DNA of 64,000 nucleotides, taken from NCBI GenBank assembly GCA_030578315.1, contig JAUQQL010000001.1, forward strand, positions 23,869-87,868, read 5' to 3'. The notes beneath the pieces are model-generated. The model was not told the origin of the DNA. It saw nothing but the letters and a program-made list of their open reading frames with translations, and did not search any database. This stretch comes from Thermodesulfobacteriota bacterium. GTDB lineage: Bacteria; Desulfobacterota; Thermodesulfobacteria; Thermodesulfobacteriales; Thermodesulfobacteriaceae. Made by a program: the position numbers and the translations under genes. Shown piece by piece: positions 19,973-29,542 of this stretch; position 1 is the first letter of the stretch, and the number at the start of each line of letters is the position of its first letter.

Positions 19973-21202
19973 ATGCTTATAGTTCAGAAGTATGGAGGAA
20001 CTTCGGTTGCCAATTTAGATAGAATTAAAAATGTAGCTCAAAGAATCATAAAATACAAGAATCAGGGGCATCAATTGGTAGTAGTAGTTTCAGCTATGGC
20101 TGGAGAAACCGACCGTTTAATAAATTTAGCCAAATCAATAACTCCTAATCCTCCTTTAAGAGAGTTAGATATGTTAGTTTCAACTGGAGAACAAGTAACT
20201 TCTTCGCTTTTAAGCATTGCTCTTCAAAGTATGGGAGTCCCTTCTATTGCTTTTTTAGGATATCAGATTCCTATCTATACTACTGAGTTTTTTACCAAAG
20301 CTAAAATAAAAGAAATTAAAGTAGAAAAAATAAAAGAGGAACTTAACCAAGGGAAAGTGGTAGTAGTAGCAGGATTTCAGGGAGTTACTGAAAGGGGAGA
20401 CATTACTACTTTGGGAAGGGGTGGGTCAGATACTACTGCGGTAGCCTTAGCTGCAGCTTTAAAAGCAGATCTTTGTGAGATTTATACTGATGTGGAAGGT
20501 GTTTTTACTGCTGACCCAAGAATCGTGGATAAAGCTCGAAAACTTTCCAAAATTTCTTACGAAGAAATGCTTGAAATGGCAAGTGCTGGAGCCAAAGTTT
20601 TGGAGATGCGCTCAGTTGAACTAGCTATGATCTATAAAGTACCTTTAGTTGTGAGGTCAAGTTTTAACGAAAGTGAAGGAACTTTAATTACTGAGGAGGA
20701 TGAAGAAATGGAAAGAGTATTAGTTTCAGGAGTTACTTATAATAGAAACGAAGCCCGTATAAGCATATATGGAGTTCCTGACAAACCAGGAGTTGCTGCT
20801 AAAATTTTTGGACCTATTGGAGAAAGAGGTATTGTTGTAGATATGATTGTTCAAACTTCCAGAACAGATGGTAAAGCAGATTTAACTTTTACTGTCCCCA
20901 AAACTGATTATAAGCAAACTATGGAAATAGTGAAAAATATAGCTTCTGAGCTTTCAGCTGAAAAGGTTGAAGGAGACGAAAAAATTGCTAAAGTTTCTAT
21001 TGTGGGAGCAGGTATGAGAATTCATCCAGGAGTAGCAACTAAAATGTTTGAAACCCTTGCTAACCATGGAATTAATATTATAATGATTTCTACTTCAGAA
21101 ATAAAGATTTCCTGCATTATCGAAGAAAAGTATACGGAATTAGCTGTAAGAGCTCTTCACGAAGCCTTTGAACTTGAAAGCGAAGTAAAGGAAGAAAAAT
21201 GA
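19973..21202 (+). CDS. lysC: Aspartate kinase
   Basis: LysC phosphorylates aspartate, the entry to lysine/diaminopimelate, threonine and methionine synthesis. The 409-residue length is that of the monofunctional enzyme. The kinase domain (about 1-240) shows [50 protein letters not shown] and [15 protein letters not shown]. Two ACT domains follow ([40 protein letters not shown]), implying feedback control by lysine and/or threonine. The ATG at 19973 is preferred over a GTG 9 bases upstream because AGGGAG sits 8 bases before it. It overlaps cimA by 4 bases. Confidence 0.95.
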   Translation: MLIVQKYGGTSVANLDRIKNVAQRIIKYKNQGHQLVVVVSAMAGETDRLINLAKSITPNPPLRELDMLVSTGEQVTSSLLSIALQSMGVPSIAFLGYQIPIYTTEFFTKAKIKEIKVEKIKEELNQGKVVVVAGFQGVTERGDITTLGRGGSDTTAVALAAALKADLCEIYTDVEGVFTADPRIVDKARKLSKISYEEMLEMASAGAKVLEMRSVELAMIYKVPLVVRSSFNESEGTLITEEDEEMERVLVSGVTYNRNEARISIYGVPDKPGVAAKIFGPIGERGIVVDMIVQTSRTDGKADLTFTVPKTDYKQTMEIVKNIASELSAEKVEGDEKIAKVSIVGAGMRIHPGVATKMFETLANHGINIIMISTSEIKISCIIEEKYTELAVRALHEAFELESEVKEEK

Positions 21203-22791
21203 GAAAAATTGAAATTTACGATACTACTCTAAGAGATGGGGCTCAAGCTGAAGAGGTAAACTTTTCTTTAAACGACAAAATTAGAATTGCTTTAAAGCTG
21301 GATGAATTTAAAATAGACTACATTGAAGGGGGATGGCCAGCTTCTAATCCCAAGGACTTTCAATTTTTTAAGGAAATAAAAGAATACCACTTGAAGCATT
21401 CTCAAATCGTTGCTTTTGGGAGTACTCATCATCCTCAAAAAAATCCTGAAAATGATGAAAACTTAAAAAGTTTGCTTGTGGTTAAAACTCCAGTAGTTAC
21501 TATATTTGGAAAATCATGGACGATACATGTAAAAGAAGCTCTTAAAACTACTTTAGAGCACAATCTAGAGATAATTTCCAATTCTATAAGATTTCTAAGA
21601 CCTCATGTAGAGAAACTTTTTTATGATGCAGAACATTTTTTTGATGGATTTAAAGAAGATCCAGATTATGCTATAGAAACTATTAAAAGGGCTTATCTTG
21701 CTGGAGCAGATTGTATAATTCTTTGTGATACTAATGGAGGAACTTTAACTCACGAAGTGGTTGAAATTATAAGAGAAGTAAAAAAACGGCTTGGAGAAAA
21801 TGTTCCTTTAGGAATTCACGCTCATAACGATTCAGAATGTGCAGTAGCTAATAGTATAGAAGCTGTAAGAGAGGGAGTTATTCAGGTTCAAGGAACTATT
21901 AATGGAATAGGTGAAAGGTGTGGTAATGCTAATCTTTGCTCAGTTATTCCTAATTTGGTTTTAAAAATGGGTTATCAGTGTAGTTGTGCGGATGTTTTGT
22001 TTAAGCTTACAGAAGTTTCCCGTTACGTATTTGAAATAGCTAATTTAACTCATCTTCCCAAACTTCCTTATGTGGGTAGGTCAGCTTTTGCACATAAAGG
22101 AGGTATTCATGTTTCGGCAGTTTTAAAGTCTCCAAGAACCTATGAACACATAGACCCCTTCTTAGTTGGAAATGTAAGAAGAATTTTAGTTTCTGAACTT
22201 TCTGGAAAAAGTAACCTTATTTATAAAGCTAAAGAATTGGGGATTGAACTTGATATAGAAAGTCCTCTTTTAAATAAAATTGTGGATGAAGTTAAAAAAT
22301 TAGAAGCTCAGGGTTATGAATTTGAAGCAGCTGAAGCATCTTTAGAACTTTTAATTTATAAGCTTCTTGGAGAACCTAAACAATATTTTGAACTTTTAAG
22401 TTATAAAGTTTTGGATATTAAACAGGAAAAAAATTCTTCTCATGCTGAAGCTACAGTAATTTTAAGAGTTCCTCCAGGAGTAGGAGAGGTGGAACATACT
22501 GCAGCTGTTGGAAATGGTCCTGTTAATGCTTTAGATAATGCTTTAAGGAAAGCTTTAGAAAGGTTTTATCCTAAAATAAAAGAAATGGAATTAGAAGACT
22601 ACAAAGTAAGAGTGCTTCCAGGTCTTCCAGGTACAGCTTCCAAGGTTCGTGTTTTGATTATTTCTAAAAGTAAAGATAAAAAGTGGGGGACAGTTGGAGT
22701 TTCTACGGATATTTTGGAAGCTAGCTGCCAAGCTCTAGTAGATTCTTATACTTACAAACTTTTCTTAGATAAGACCAAAAAAGCAAAATAG
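21199..22791 (+). CDS. cimA: (R)-citramalate synthase
   Basis: CimA condenses pyruvate and acetyl-CoA to (R)-citramalate, giving 2-oxobutyrate for isoleucine without threonine deaminase. The 530-residue protein has an N-terminal DRE-TIM metallolyase barrel with [19 protein letters not shown] and the metal-binding histidines in [20 protein letters not shown]. The [10 protein letters not shown] segment follows, and a C-terminal LeuA-type regulatory domain comes last ([23 protein letters not shown]). [13 protein letters not shown] and the overall length fit the CimA branch better than 2-isopropylmalate synthase. It starts inside the lysC stop (ATGA overlap). It would use acetyl-CoA made by the acetyl-CoA pathway cluster. 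Confidence 0.92.
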   Translation: MRKIEIYDTTLRDGAQAEEVNFSLNDKIRIALKLDEFKIDYIEGGWPASNPKDFQFFKEIKEYHLKHSQIVAFGSTHHPQKNPENDENLKSLLVVKTPVVTIFGKSWTIHVKEALKTTLEHNLEIISNSIRFLRPHVEKLFYDAEHFFDGFKEDPDYAIETIKRAYLAGADCIILCDTNGGTLTHEVVEIIREVKKRLGENVPLGIHAHNDSECAVANSIEAVREGVIQVQGTINGIGERCGNANLCSVIPNLVLKMGYQCSCADVLFKLTEVSRYVFEIANLTHLPKLPYVGRSAFAHKGGIHVSAVLKSPRTYEHIDPFLVGNVRRILVSELSGKSNLIYKAKELGIELDIESPLLNKIVDEVKKLEAQGYEFEAAEASLELLIYKLLGEPKQYFELLSYKVLDIKQEKNSSHAEATVILRVPPGVGEVEHTAAVGNGPVNALDNALRKALERFYPKIKEMELEDYKVRVLPGLPGTASKVRVLIISKSKDKKWGTVGVSTDILEASCQALVDSYTYKLFLDKTKKAK

Positions 22792-22799
22792 GAGGAGAA

Positions 22800-23555
22800 A
22801 TGGCGACTACAAGAATTTCTATAGCAGGAAAGGGTGGAACAGGCAAAACTACTCTTGCAGCTCTTTTGATTAATTATTTGGTTAACAAAAAAGTTGGACC
22901 TGTGCTAGCAGTTGATGCTGACCCTAATGCAAATTTAAATGAACTTCTCGGAGAGGAAGTAGAAATTACTCTTGGAGAAATAAAAGATCAATTAAGAAGT
23001 ACAAGCACTGCAGAAGGAATGTTAAGAGGAGACTTTGTAGAGTTAAAGCTTCACCAGGCTATTATAGAAGGAAAAGGCTACGATTTAATAGTTATGGGAC
23101 AACCTGAAGGACCTGGATGTTACTGTGCTGCCCATTTTTTTCTTTCTCAGTCTCTTGAAAAGCTTATGAAAAATTATAGCTATCTGGTAATAGATAATGA
23201 AGCAGGAATGGAACATCTTTCAAGATTAAATCTTTTGGAAATGGAACATTTGATGGTGATCTCGGATGCGAGTATGAGAGGAATTCTTACTGCTGCTAGA
23301 ATTGCAGACCTGATTAAACCTCTTCAAATTACGGTAAAAAATTTATGGTTAATAGTAAATAGAGCACCTTCTAGTCCCCCAGAAGAATTAGTTAACTACA
23401 CTACAAAAACTGCAGAAGAACATAAACTTAATCTTTTAGGTTTTCTTCCTGAAGACCCAATGATACTTCAATACGAAGTTAGTAGAACTCCTGTATGGGA
23501 GTGGAATTCACTTTTAAAGGAAAAAGCTTTTAGTCTATTTTCAAAAGTTTTTTAA
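22800..23555 (+). CDS. cooC: CODH nickel-insertion ATPase, CooC family
   Basis: CooC/AcsF-type P-loop ATPase that helps load nickel into carbon monoxide dehydrogenase or acetyl-CoA synthase. The 251-residue protein begins with a MinD-type deviant Walker A (ISIAGKGGTGKTTLAALL) and has VDADPNANLNELLG and VIDNEAGMEHLSR. The CYC pair in GPGCYCAAHFF is the metal-binding motif of the family. AGGAGG precedes the ATG. It sits between cimA and cysS, away from the CODH/ACS genes at 41.9-56.6 kb, though on the same strand. The client, CooS or AcsB, cannot be told from sequence alone. Confidence 0.9.
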   Translation: MATTRISIAGKGGTGKTTLAALLINYLVNKKVGPVLAVDADPNANLNELLGEEVEITLGEIKDQLRSTSTAEGMLRGDFVELKLHQAIIEGKGYDLIVMGQPEGPGCYCAAHFFLSQSLEKLMKNYSYLVIDNEAGMEHLSRLNLLEMEHLMVISDASMRGILTAARIADLIKPLQITVKNLWLIVNRAPSSPPEELVNYTTKTAEEHKLNLLGFLPEDPMILQYEVSRTPVWEWNSLLKEKAFSLFSKVF

Positions 23556-23565
23556 AAATTTCAAA

Positions 23566-25032
23566 ATGAAAGTGTCTCTTAGAATTTACAATACCCTTTC
23601 AAAAAAAGTTGAAATATTTGAACCTTTAAATCCTCCTAAAGTTACTATGTATGTATGTGGAATTACAGCTTACGATTCTACTCATTTAGGACATATAAGG
23701 TCTGCTGTGGTTTTTGATGTGCTTTATAGATTTCTTCAATACTTAGGTTACGAAGTTATTTATGTTAGAAATATTACAGATATAGATGATAAAATTATAA
23801 ACAAAGCTAATAAAGAAAATATTTTTTGGAAAGATTTGGTAAAGAAATACACTCAAGAGTATCAAGAAGTATTAAAAAAGTTAAGACTTATAAAACCTAC
23901 CTACGAACCTTTTGCCTCAGAACATATACCCGAAATTATAGAGTTTATACAAAATTTAATTGAAAAAAAACTAGCTTATCAAAGTAATGGGGATGTGTAT
24001 TTTGAAGTTCAGAAGATACCTTCTTACGGAAAGCTTTCTGGGAGAAAAATTGATGAATTATTGGTAGGAGTAAGGATTGAAGTTTCTGAGAAGAAGAAAA
24101 ATCCTTTGGACTTTGCTCTTTGGAAATCTGCTAAGTTGGGAGAGCCTTTTTGGGAAAGTCCCTGGGGAAGAGGGCGTCCTGGATGGCATATTGAATGTTC
24201 AGCTATGTGTAAAAAATATCTAGGTGATACCATAGATATCCATGGTGGAGGGCTTGACCTTATCTTTCCTCATCACGAAAACGAAATTGCTCAGAGTGAA
24301 GGACTTACAGGGAAGCCTTTTGTCAAATATTTTGTTCATCACGGTCTCATTACGGTAAACGGAGAGAAAATGTCTAAGAGTTTGGGAAATTTCGTTACTA
24401 TGGAATATTTACTTCAGAAATTTCATCCAGAAGTAATCAAAGCCTTTTTGCTTTCTAAGCACTACCGAAGTCCTTTAGATTATTCTGAAAAAGTTTTAAA
24501 GGAGGTAGAAAAAGCAGTTTATCATTTTTACGAAACTCTTTACTGGATAAAAAAAACTCAGGCTTATAAAGAAGGGTTTCTTTCTGATAAGGCACGCAAA
24601 CTTGAAAGGTTTCTTAAAAAATTTGAAGAAGATTTTATTTTAGCCTTAGCCGAGGACTTAAATACGGCTCTGGCTCTTGGATACCTTTTTAACCTCGAGA
24701 ACGAAACTTATAATTTTATTACTACTAATCCATTTTTAAATAATGAAGAGGTTTTACTTCTTGAAAGAATAGAAGAAACCATAAAAAGGCTTTCTGGAAG
24801 TATTTTAGGATTTGGGGATCTAGATCCTTTTAAGTTTTGGGAACAGGAGCGAAAGCGTAAACTAGAACAAAAAGGTAAAAATATAGAAGAAGTTGAGAAA
24901 CTTATTTTTAAAAGACAAGAAGCTAGAAAACAGAAAAAATTTGATATAGCAGATAAGATAAGAAACGAACTTCAAAATCTCGGAGTTTTTTTAAAGGATA
25001 CACGAACTGAAACTTTTTGGTATGTAGAGTAA
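23566..25032 (+). CDS. cysS: Cysteine--tRNA ligase
   Basis: CysS charges tRNA-Cys. The 488-residue class I synthetase has the zinc/substrate cysteine in TMYVCGITAYDSTHLGHIRS, which includes the HIGH-type motif, then RGRPGWHIECSAMCKKYLG, IHGGGLDLIFPHHENEIAQ and KMSKSLGNF. The C-terminal helical domain ends with ARKQKKFDIADKIRNEL, typical of the family. There is no clear ribosome site before the ATG, 10 bases after cooC. It ends 1 base before cvpA, in a compact operon. Confidence 0.97.
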   Translation: MKVSLRIYNTLSKKVEIFEPLNPPKVTMYVCGITAYDSTHLGHIRSAVVFDVLYRFLQYLGYEVIYVRNITDIDDKIINKANKENIFWKDLVKKYTQEYQEVLKKLRLIKPTYEPFASEHIPEIIEFIQNLIEKKLAYQSNGDVYFEVQKIPSYGKLSGRKIDELLVGVRIEVSEKKKNPLDFALWKSAKLGEPFWESPWGRGRPGWHIECSAMCKKYLGDTIDIHGGGLDLIFPHHENEIAQSEGLTGKPFVKYFVHHGLITVNGEKMSKSLGNFVTMEYLLQKFHPEVIKAFLLSKHYRSPLDYSEKVLKEVEKAVYHFYETLYWIKKTQAYKEGFLSDKARKLERFLKKFEEDFILALAEDLNTALALGYLFNLENETYNFITTNPFLNNEEVLLLERIEETIKRLSGSILGFGDLDPFKFWEQERKRKLEQKGKNIEEVEKLIFKRQEARKQKKFDIADKIRNELQNLGVFLKDTRTETFWYVE

Positions 25033-25033
25033 A

Positions 25034-25549
25034 ATGACGATTACATGGTTTGATTATTTATCTTTTGGGGTTTTTTTTTATTTTATAATTCGTGGAATTT
25101 GTTCTGGATTTATTAAAACCTTAGCTTCTCTTATTGGAATAATAGTAGCTTTTTTATATTCTGGAACGCTTTCTATAAAATTAGCTCCCCTTTTAAGGCC
25201 TGTAACTTCTCATCCAGCTTTACTTACTGTTTTGAGTTACCTTCTTTCTTTCTTTTTAATTTACTGTACATTGGTAGCCATAGGATGGTTAATTATTTGT
25301 CTTCTTAAAAATTTAAACCTTACCTTAGCAGACAGAATTTTAGGAGGATTTTTAGGCCTCTTTAAAGCTTGTATTTTTGTTTCTTTTTTATATCTTCTTT
25401 TTGTCATTCCTTACCCTTCCTCCAAAGAAGCTCTTAAAAAAAGCTTTTCTTATCCTATCATTCATCGTACTCTTACCTTTTCGTGGCAGTTTATTCCGCA
25501 AAGTTGGAAAGATTTTTTAAATCAAAGATTAAATAATGCCCTTAGTTGA
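25034..25549 (+). CDS. CvpA family membrane protein
   Basis: A 171-residue integral membrane protein with about four hydrophobic helices (YLSFGVFFYFIIRGICSGF, LASLIGIIVAFLYSG, VLSYLLSFFLIYCTLVAIG, LGGFLGLFKACIFVSFLYLL). The pattern FDYLSFGVFFYFIIRGICSG and the DRILGGFLGLFKA segment are typical of the CvpA (colicin V production-like) family, whose general role remains loosely defined. It is the last gene of the plus-strand run; its 3' end overlaps hisB on the opposite strand by 21 bases. Confidence 0.82.
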   Translation: MTITWFDYLSFGVFFYFIIRGICSGFIKTLASLIGIIVAFLYSGTLSIKLAPLLRPVTSHPALLTVLSYLLSFFLIYCTLVAIGWLIICLLKNLNLTLADRILGGFLGLFKACIFVSFLYLLFVIPYPSSKEALKKSFSYPIIHRTLTFSWQFIPQSWKDFLNQRLNNALS

Positions 25550-26113
25550 AAGCACATTTTTTTCAATTTTTTTTAATGCACGTCTTAAAGCATGGGCTAA
25601 AGCTTTAAAAATACTTTCTGCGATGTGGTGAGAATTTCTTCCATAAAAATTTATCACATGAAGAGTAAATTTTCCATTCATACTTAAGGCTTTTAAAAAT
25701 TCTTCTATTAGTTCAGTATCAAATTCTCCTATTTTTTCTGTTGGAAATTTTACTTGGTAGTGAAAATAAGATCTTTTAGCTAAGTCTATAGCTACTAAAG
25801 TAAGGGCTTCCTCCATAGGAATTATAGCTTCGCCATAGCGAGCTATTCCCTCACGATTTTTTAAAGCTGTGTCAAGAGCTTCACCTAAAACTATTCCTAT
25901 ATCTTCTACTGTATGATGAAAATCTACTTCTAGGTCACCTTGAGCAAAAATACTAAGTCCAATTCCTGAATGATAGGAAAAAAGCTCTAGCATGTGGTCT
26001 AAAAAACCTATTCCTGTTTTTATACTACTTTCTTCTATAAAGTTTCCTGAAAGGTCAAGTTTTACTTCAATTTGAGTTTCCAAAGTAATCCTTTTTTTTT
26101 CAACTAAATTCAT
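25529..26113 (-). CDS. hisB: Imidazoleglycerol-phosphate dehydratase
   Basis: HisB dehydrates imidazole glycerol phosphate in histidine synthesis. The 194-residue monofunctional enzyme carries the two manganese-binding histidine motifs DHMLELFSYHSGIG / DFHHTVEDIGIVLGEAL and the later HVINFYGRNSHHIAESIFKA. The N-terminus VEKKRITLETQIEVKLDL is typical. AAGGAG lies 6 bases before the ATG. The other his genes are elsewhere. It is preceded on the same strand by the TonB-like gene and converges with cvpA. Confidence 0.96.
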   Translation of the reverse strand: MNLVEKKRITLETQIEVKLDLSGNFIEESSIKTGIGFLDHMLELFSYHSGIGLSIFAQGDLEVDFHHTVEDIGIVLGEALDTALKNREGIARYGEAIIPMEEALTLVAIDLAKRSYFHYQVKFPTEKIGEFDTELIEEFLKALSMNGKFTLHVINFYGRNSHHIAESIFKALAHALRRALKKIEKNVLSTKGII

Positions 26114-26136
26114 TTTTTACTCCTTTTTAAAAATTT

Positions 26137-26883
26137 TTAATTTATTTTTCCTATCCCTTCTGCCTTAAATTCTACTAAAATTTTTACTTTGTTATTTACT
26201 GGAAAAGGTTGAGAAATTTTAAGACACTTTTCAATAGCTTGGTTAAAAAGGGGTTCTTCTGACTTTTGAATAAACTTGTAACTTAAAATCTCCCCAGTAG
26301 AAGAAATTTCAAGAGAAACTACCGCTCTCAAACCTGGTTTCCGCCGTAAGTAAATTGGGACTTCAAAGTTAGTTTGAAGTTTTCGTTTAATTAAAAATAG
26401 ATAACCGTCTGAATGGGTTTCTTCTCCCTTCTGAATAATTCCTTGAGTACTAACCTCAGCACCTGTTTTAGTTTTTCCTTTTAAACCCTTTAGCTTTCCT
26501 TCAAGTTCTCTCATTTCTTCTTGAGTTAGTTGGGAAAGTTCCTCAAATTCTTTTTTACTTCTAAGTTTACTTATTTTTTCACTTATTATATCTTTTTCAA
26601 AGGTTTCTTTTTTCTCAAAAGATTTTCCTGAATGAGGTTTAGTGGGAAAAATTTTTGAAGAAATAGAATTTTTTGAAGAAGATAAAGAAGATTCTTTGGA
26701 AAGTGGAACTTCTGATAAAAGTTCATAAGAAGGTTTGACTGAAAAAGTAGAAGGAGAGACTAAGCTTACTTTTATTTCTTCTTTTAATTTACTAGAAGAG
26801 GCTAAGTAAGAGAAGAAAAGAGCTGTTATAAAAATACAGTTTAAAAATAGAGAAAAAAGATATGATATAAAATGAAGTTTCAT
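26137..26883 (-). CDS. TonB/TolA-like energy-transducing protein
   Basis: A 248-residue envelope protein with one N-terminal membrane helix (ISYLFSLFLNCIFITALFF), a Ser/Lys/Glu-rich periplasmic spacer (about 35-160), and a C-terminal ~85-residue TonB C-terminal-like domain. That domain contains YLRRKPGLRAVVSLEISSTG and NQAIEKCLKISQPFPV. Such proteins couple an ExbB/ExbD or TolQ/TolR proton channel to outer-membrane components. It starts in a TAATG overlap with the ExbD-like gene, so the two are coupled. No ExbB/TolQ gene is in the window. TonB versus TolA cannot be settled from sequence alone. Confidence 0.72.
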   Translation of the reverse strand: MKLHFISYLFSLFLNCIFITALFFSYLASSSKLKEEIKVSLVSPSTFSVKPSYELLSEVPLSKESSLSSSKNSISSKIFPTKPHSGKSFEKKETFEKDIISEKISKLRSKKEFEELSQLTQEEMRELEGKLKGLKGKTKTGAEVSTQGIIQKGEETHSDGYLFLIKRKLQTNFEVPIYLRRKPGLRAVVSLEISSTGEILSYKFIQKSEEPLFNQAIEKCLKISQPFPVNNKVKILVEFKAEGIGKIN

Positions 26884-27281
26884 TATGTTTCAGGTTGAGT
26901 TAAAAGTCCTAACTCTTTAAAACCAGCTTTTTTTAACTCAGAAAGAACTTTAGCTACTATTCCGTAAGGACAGTCCTTGTCAGCTTCAATTTGCACTTCT
27001 TCTATCAAGCCTTTATTTTTAGCTTCTTTTGCCCAAGAACTTAAAAATTCAAGAGGTACTTCGTTTCCGTAAATTTTAATTTTACCTTCTCGAGTAATAG
27101 TAATTTTAAGTGGTTCCCTTTCTTTTCGAGTTAAAGGGCTATCTTTAGTTTTAGGAAGGTCCACTTCTATTCCTGAAGTTAGAAGAGGAGCGGTAATCAT
27201 AAAAATAATCAAAATAACTAAAACAATATCTACTAAAGGAATAATGTTGATATCTCCTTGTAAATCTTTACCTATTTTCAT
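26883..27281 (-). CDS. ExbD/TolR family protein
   Basis: A 132-residue single-pass membrane protein of the ExbD/TolR family. The conserved proton-path aspartate is in NIIPLVDIVLVILIIFMITA, followed by PLLTSGIEVDLPKTK. The C-terminal ~85 residues form the periplasmic domain, including VQIEADKDCPYGIVAKVLSE. It works with a 5-helix ExbB/TolQ partner, which is not in this window. It lies directly before the TonB-like gene with a 1-base overlap and 3 bases after the cysteine-cluster gene. Confidence 0.88.
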   Translation of the reverse strand: MKIGKDLQGDINIIPLVDIVLVILIIFMITAPLLTSGIEVDLPKTKDSPLTRKEREPLKITITREGKIKIYGNEVPLEFLSSWAKEAKNKGLIEEVQIEADKDCPYGIVAKVLSELKKAGFKELGLLTQPET

Positions 27282-27284
27282 GGG

Positions 27285-28013
27285 TTAGAGAAGATTTTCT
27301 TCTGTAAGAAGTTTGTCTCTTATATAAATTAAACTCTTTTCTAAAAGTTTTTCTTCTGAATTTTTATCATCTTCCTCTAGGAAAAAATCTTCTAAGAAAA
27401 AGTTTTTTTCTAATTTTTCTTTAAAATTGGGAAGGTCGTAAACCATAAGAAAAATTAAGTCTAAGATATCTCCTGTAAGGGGAATATTAGCAAATTTTTG
27501 TCTTTTTATAATTACTTCTCCCCACAGGTCATTAAAGAAAAGGTAAGGAAAAAGTTCTTGTTCTTTTAGGTAATCTTTTATTTTTATGATTCTATTTTCA
27601 TAATGTCCCTTACAATGGGTTTCTCTGATAATTTTATAAATTTCTTGTCTTTCTCCTTTATCGTTTCTGGTTATAAAACGTGCTAAAGGATAAAGACGGC
27701 AAGAAGAGGGTCTTTCTTTATAGACTGTGCAACCTTCTTCTTTTAAAAAAGCACAAGCAAAGGTGTAAGGGTCTATATTGATAGAAATTACTGGAAGTTG
27801 AGTAACTTCACCTAGATAAAGTTCTCCATATTTTTTGATAAATTCTTCTACTTCCAAACTTAATGATTTTCTTAAACGTAAAAAGTCATAAGGGGAGAGG
27901 ACAAGTTTTACATCGTAACAACACTTATTAAAACAAGAAATTCCTTTATAACAGTTGAAAGAAAATTCGTCTTCTAAAGTAAAAGTTTTAGGGTCAAAAA
28001 CAAAGTTATACAT
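27285..28013 (-). CDS. YkgJ-type cysteine-cluster protein
   Basis: A 242-residue protein of the YkgJ/Fli (CxxxC..CC) cysteine-cluster family, thought to bind zinc or an iron-sulfur centre. Visible cysteines are in CYKGISCFNKCC near residue 20, and in FACAFLKEEGCTVYKERPSSCRLYPLARF near residues 90-120, with a further Cys in RETHCKGHYE. The last ~100 residues are Lys/Glu-rich with no recognised domain. The function of this family is not firmly known. It lies between the FBP aldolase/phosphatase and ExbD genes with 3-base spacings, which suggests one transcript. Confidence 0.75.
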   Translation of the reverse strand: MYNFVFDPKTFTLEDEFSFNCYKGISCFNKCCYDVKLVLSPYDFLRLRKSLSLEVEEFIKKYGELYLGEVTQLPVISINIDPYTFACAFLKEEGCTVYKERPSSCRLYPLARFITRNDKGERQEIYKIIRETHCKGHYENRIIKIKDYLKEQELFPYLFFNDLWGEVIIKRQKFANIPLTGDILDLIFLMVYDLPNFKEKLEKNFFLEDFFLEEDDKNSEEKLLEKSLIYIRDKLLTEENLL

Positions 28014-28016
28014 TTT

Positions 28017-29138
28017 TTATTTCAAAAAACTTCCCTTTTTCTCGTCTGCTAGTTTGAACCTATCTTTTAGTTTTTCAAGAACTTTGGGCAAGGTGGTGTA
28101 CTCCATTTCTTCTGGTGGTAGTCTGTGAGGTTCAAAGATACCTTGTCTTCTAAGAAAATTAGCCAAAAGTCCACAGTCTCTTCTTGCTTCATCAAAAGCT
28201 GGGTCATCAAACAAGTCCGAAGGACCTATAAGGTATCCATCAGTAATTTGATATCCGGCAGCTATTACTCTTGGAGGACCATCAAAACGGGTAGGCTTTG
28301 CATTTCTAAAAGAAACCGGCATAAGTGGCCCAGTATGAGAACCTCTCATCCAACCTTCTACTAGCCAGGGACGAGCGAAAGGTTCTAGTATTTCGCCTAT
28401 AGCTGGAAATCCACTTTGAGACCTTACTATAAGTACAGGGTCGTCCTTTCCTACATACCTTCCTGCCATAAGAGAAAGTTTTTGAGTAGAAGCAGCAGCT
28501 GCAATTTCTCCATCAGACTTCCTATAAACTGCTTTTACTACATATCTGCTGGTTGCTCCTATAAAAACTAAAAGATCATAAAGTTCTTCAGGAGTTTTTA
28601 AAGTTATATACATACCACTGTAAACATCCATAACCTCAAAAATAAATCCATCGTGCATAGAAGGGTCTATAACTAATCCTGCAGTATTCATAGGGTCAGC
28701 AAATATTTCATAAAGGGGTAGATTCCAAGCACTGGGAGAAGTTTTATCTGCAAAAAATACCACCACAGGTTCACTTTTTCTTTCTACAAATTCCATTTCT
28801 GCAACACCTGGACCCATTCCACGAACATTCCCAGAGAAAGCATCTGTTAAAAGGTCTTGCCCTGCTCCATACATTTTTAATTTAGCAGCTACTTGCGTCC
28901 CCTCCTTAAAGGCATTCCAGGCTAATTCATGAACTTCGGAAGAATCAACTCCTTTAGTGTGAGTCATAACCAAGGCTATGTCATCTCCACAAACTAGTAC
29001 CGAAAGGTCTCTTATTATTCCTTTATCTTTTCCATCTTCAGCTACTTCTTGTACTTTACTCACTACCTCCTTATGAACTGAAGAATGACCTACAAAACCA
29101 CCTATATCAGCTTTTATCACTGAAAGAGTAATCTTCAT
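28017..29138 (-). CDS. fbp: Bifunctional fructose-1,6-bisphosphate aldolase/phosphatase
   Basis: This 373-residue protein belongs to the class V FBPase (FBPA/P) family of archaea and deep-branching autotrophic bacteria. One active site remodels to condense triose phosphates and then dephosphorylate the product, making gluconeogenesis unidirectional. Signatures include KADIGGFVGHSSVHKEV at the N-terminus, VCGDDIALVMTHTKG, YGAGQDLLTDAFSGNVRGMG, and ARPWLVEGWMRGSHTGPLMP. A strong AAGGAGG ribosome site precedes the ATG, and a 98-base gap separates it from the divergent FlhB-like gene. The enzyme suits an organism that builds sugars from acetyl-CoA. Confidence 0.95.
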   Translation of the reverse strand: MKITLSVIKADIGGFVGHSSVHKEVVSKVQEVAEDGKDKGIIRDLSVLVCGDDIALVMTHTKGVDSSEVHELAWNAFKEGTQVAAKLKMYGAGQDLLTDAFSGNVRGMGPGVAEMEFVERKSEPVVVFFADKTSPSAWNLPLYEIFADPMNTAGLVIDPSMHDGFIFEVMDVYSGMYITLKTPEELYDLLVFIGATSRYVVKAVYRKSDGEIAAAASTQKLSLMAGRYVGKDDPVLIVRSQSGFPAIGEILEPFARPWLVEGWMRGSHTGPLMPVSFRNAKPTRFDGPPRVIAAGYQITDGYLIGPSDLFDDPAFDEARRDCGLLANFLRRQGIFEPHRLPPEEMEYTTLPKVLEKLKDRFKLADEKKGSFLK

Positions 29139-29236
29139 AAAAAACCTCCTTATAAAAAGTTTTTTCTTTTATCCGAAAATATTATAAAATATTATTTAAA
29201 AAATTATAACCTGATTTTTTCAAATCTAAAACTTTT

Positions 29237-29542
29237 ATGTCAGAAGAAAAAGATAAGACAGCAGTTGCTCTTGAGTACGATTCAAAAGAAGCAGTTCCTA
29301 AAGTTGTAGCTAAGGGTAAAGGTTATTTAGCTGAATTAATTTTAGAAATAGCTAAAAAATATGGAATTCCTATAAAAAAAGATGACAAGTTAGTAAAAGA
29401 ACTTTACAAGCTGGAATTAGAAAAACCTATTCCTTCTGAGCTTTATCAAGCTGTAGCTGTTGTTCTGTCCTGGGCTTTTAAGCTTAACCAAAAATTGAAA
29501 GAAAAAGTTTTAAAAAATCTGGAAGAGCATCATCATAAATAA
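29237..29542 (+). CDS. FlhB-like cytoplasmic domain protein (FlhX-type)
   Basis: A 101-residue protein corresponding to the C-terminal cytoplasmic domain of FlhB/EscU, the substrate-specificity switch of flagellar type III export, without the membrane part. Evidence: [20 protein letters not shown], then [20 protein letters not shown] and [20 protein letters not shown]. The autocleavage motif NPTH of full FlhB is absent, as in other stand-alone copies. Such proteins can partly replace cleaved FlhB in some flagellates; here the role is inferred. It is a single plus-strand gene in a minus-strand region, overlapping the end of birA by 10 bases. Confidence 0.82.
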   Translation: MSEEKDKTAVALEYDSKEAVPKVVAKGKGYLAELILEIAKKYGIPIKKDDKLVKELYKLELEKPIPSELYQAVAVVLSWAFKLNQKLKEKVLKNLEEHHHK

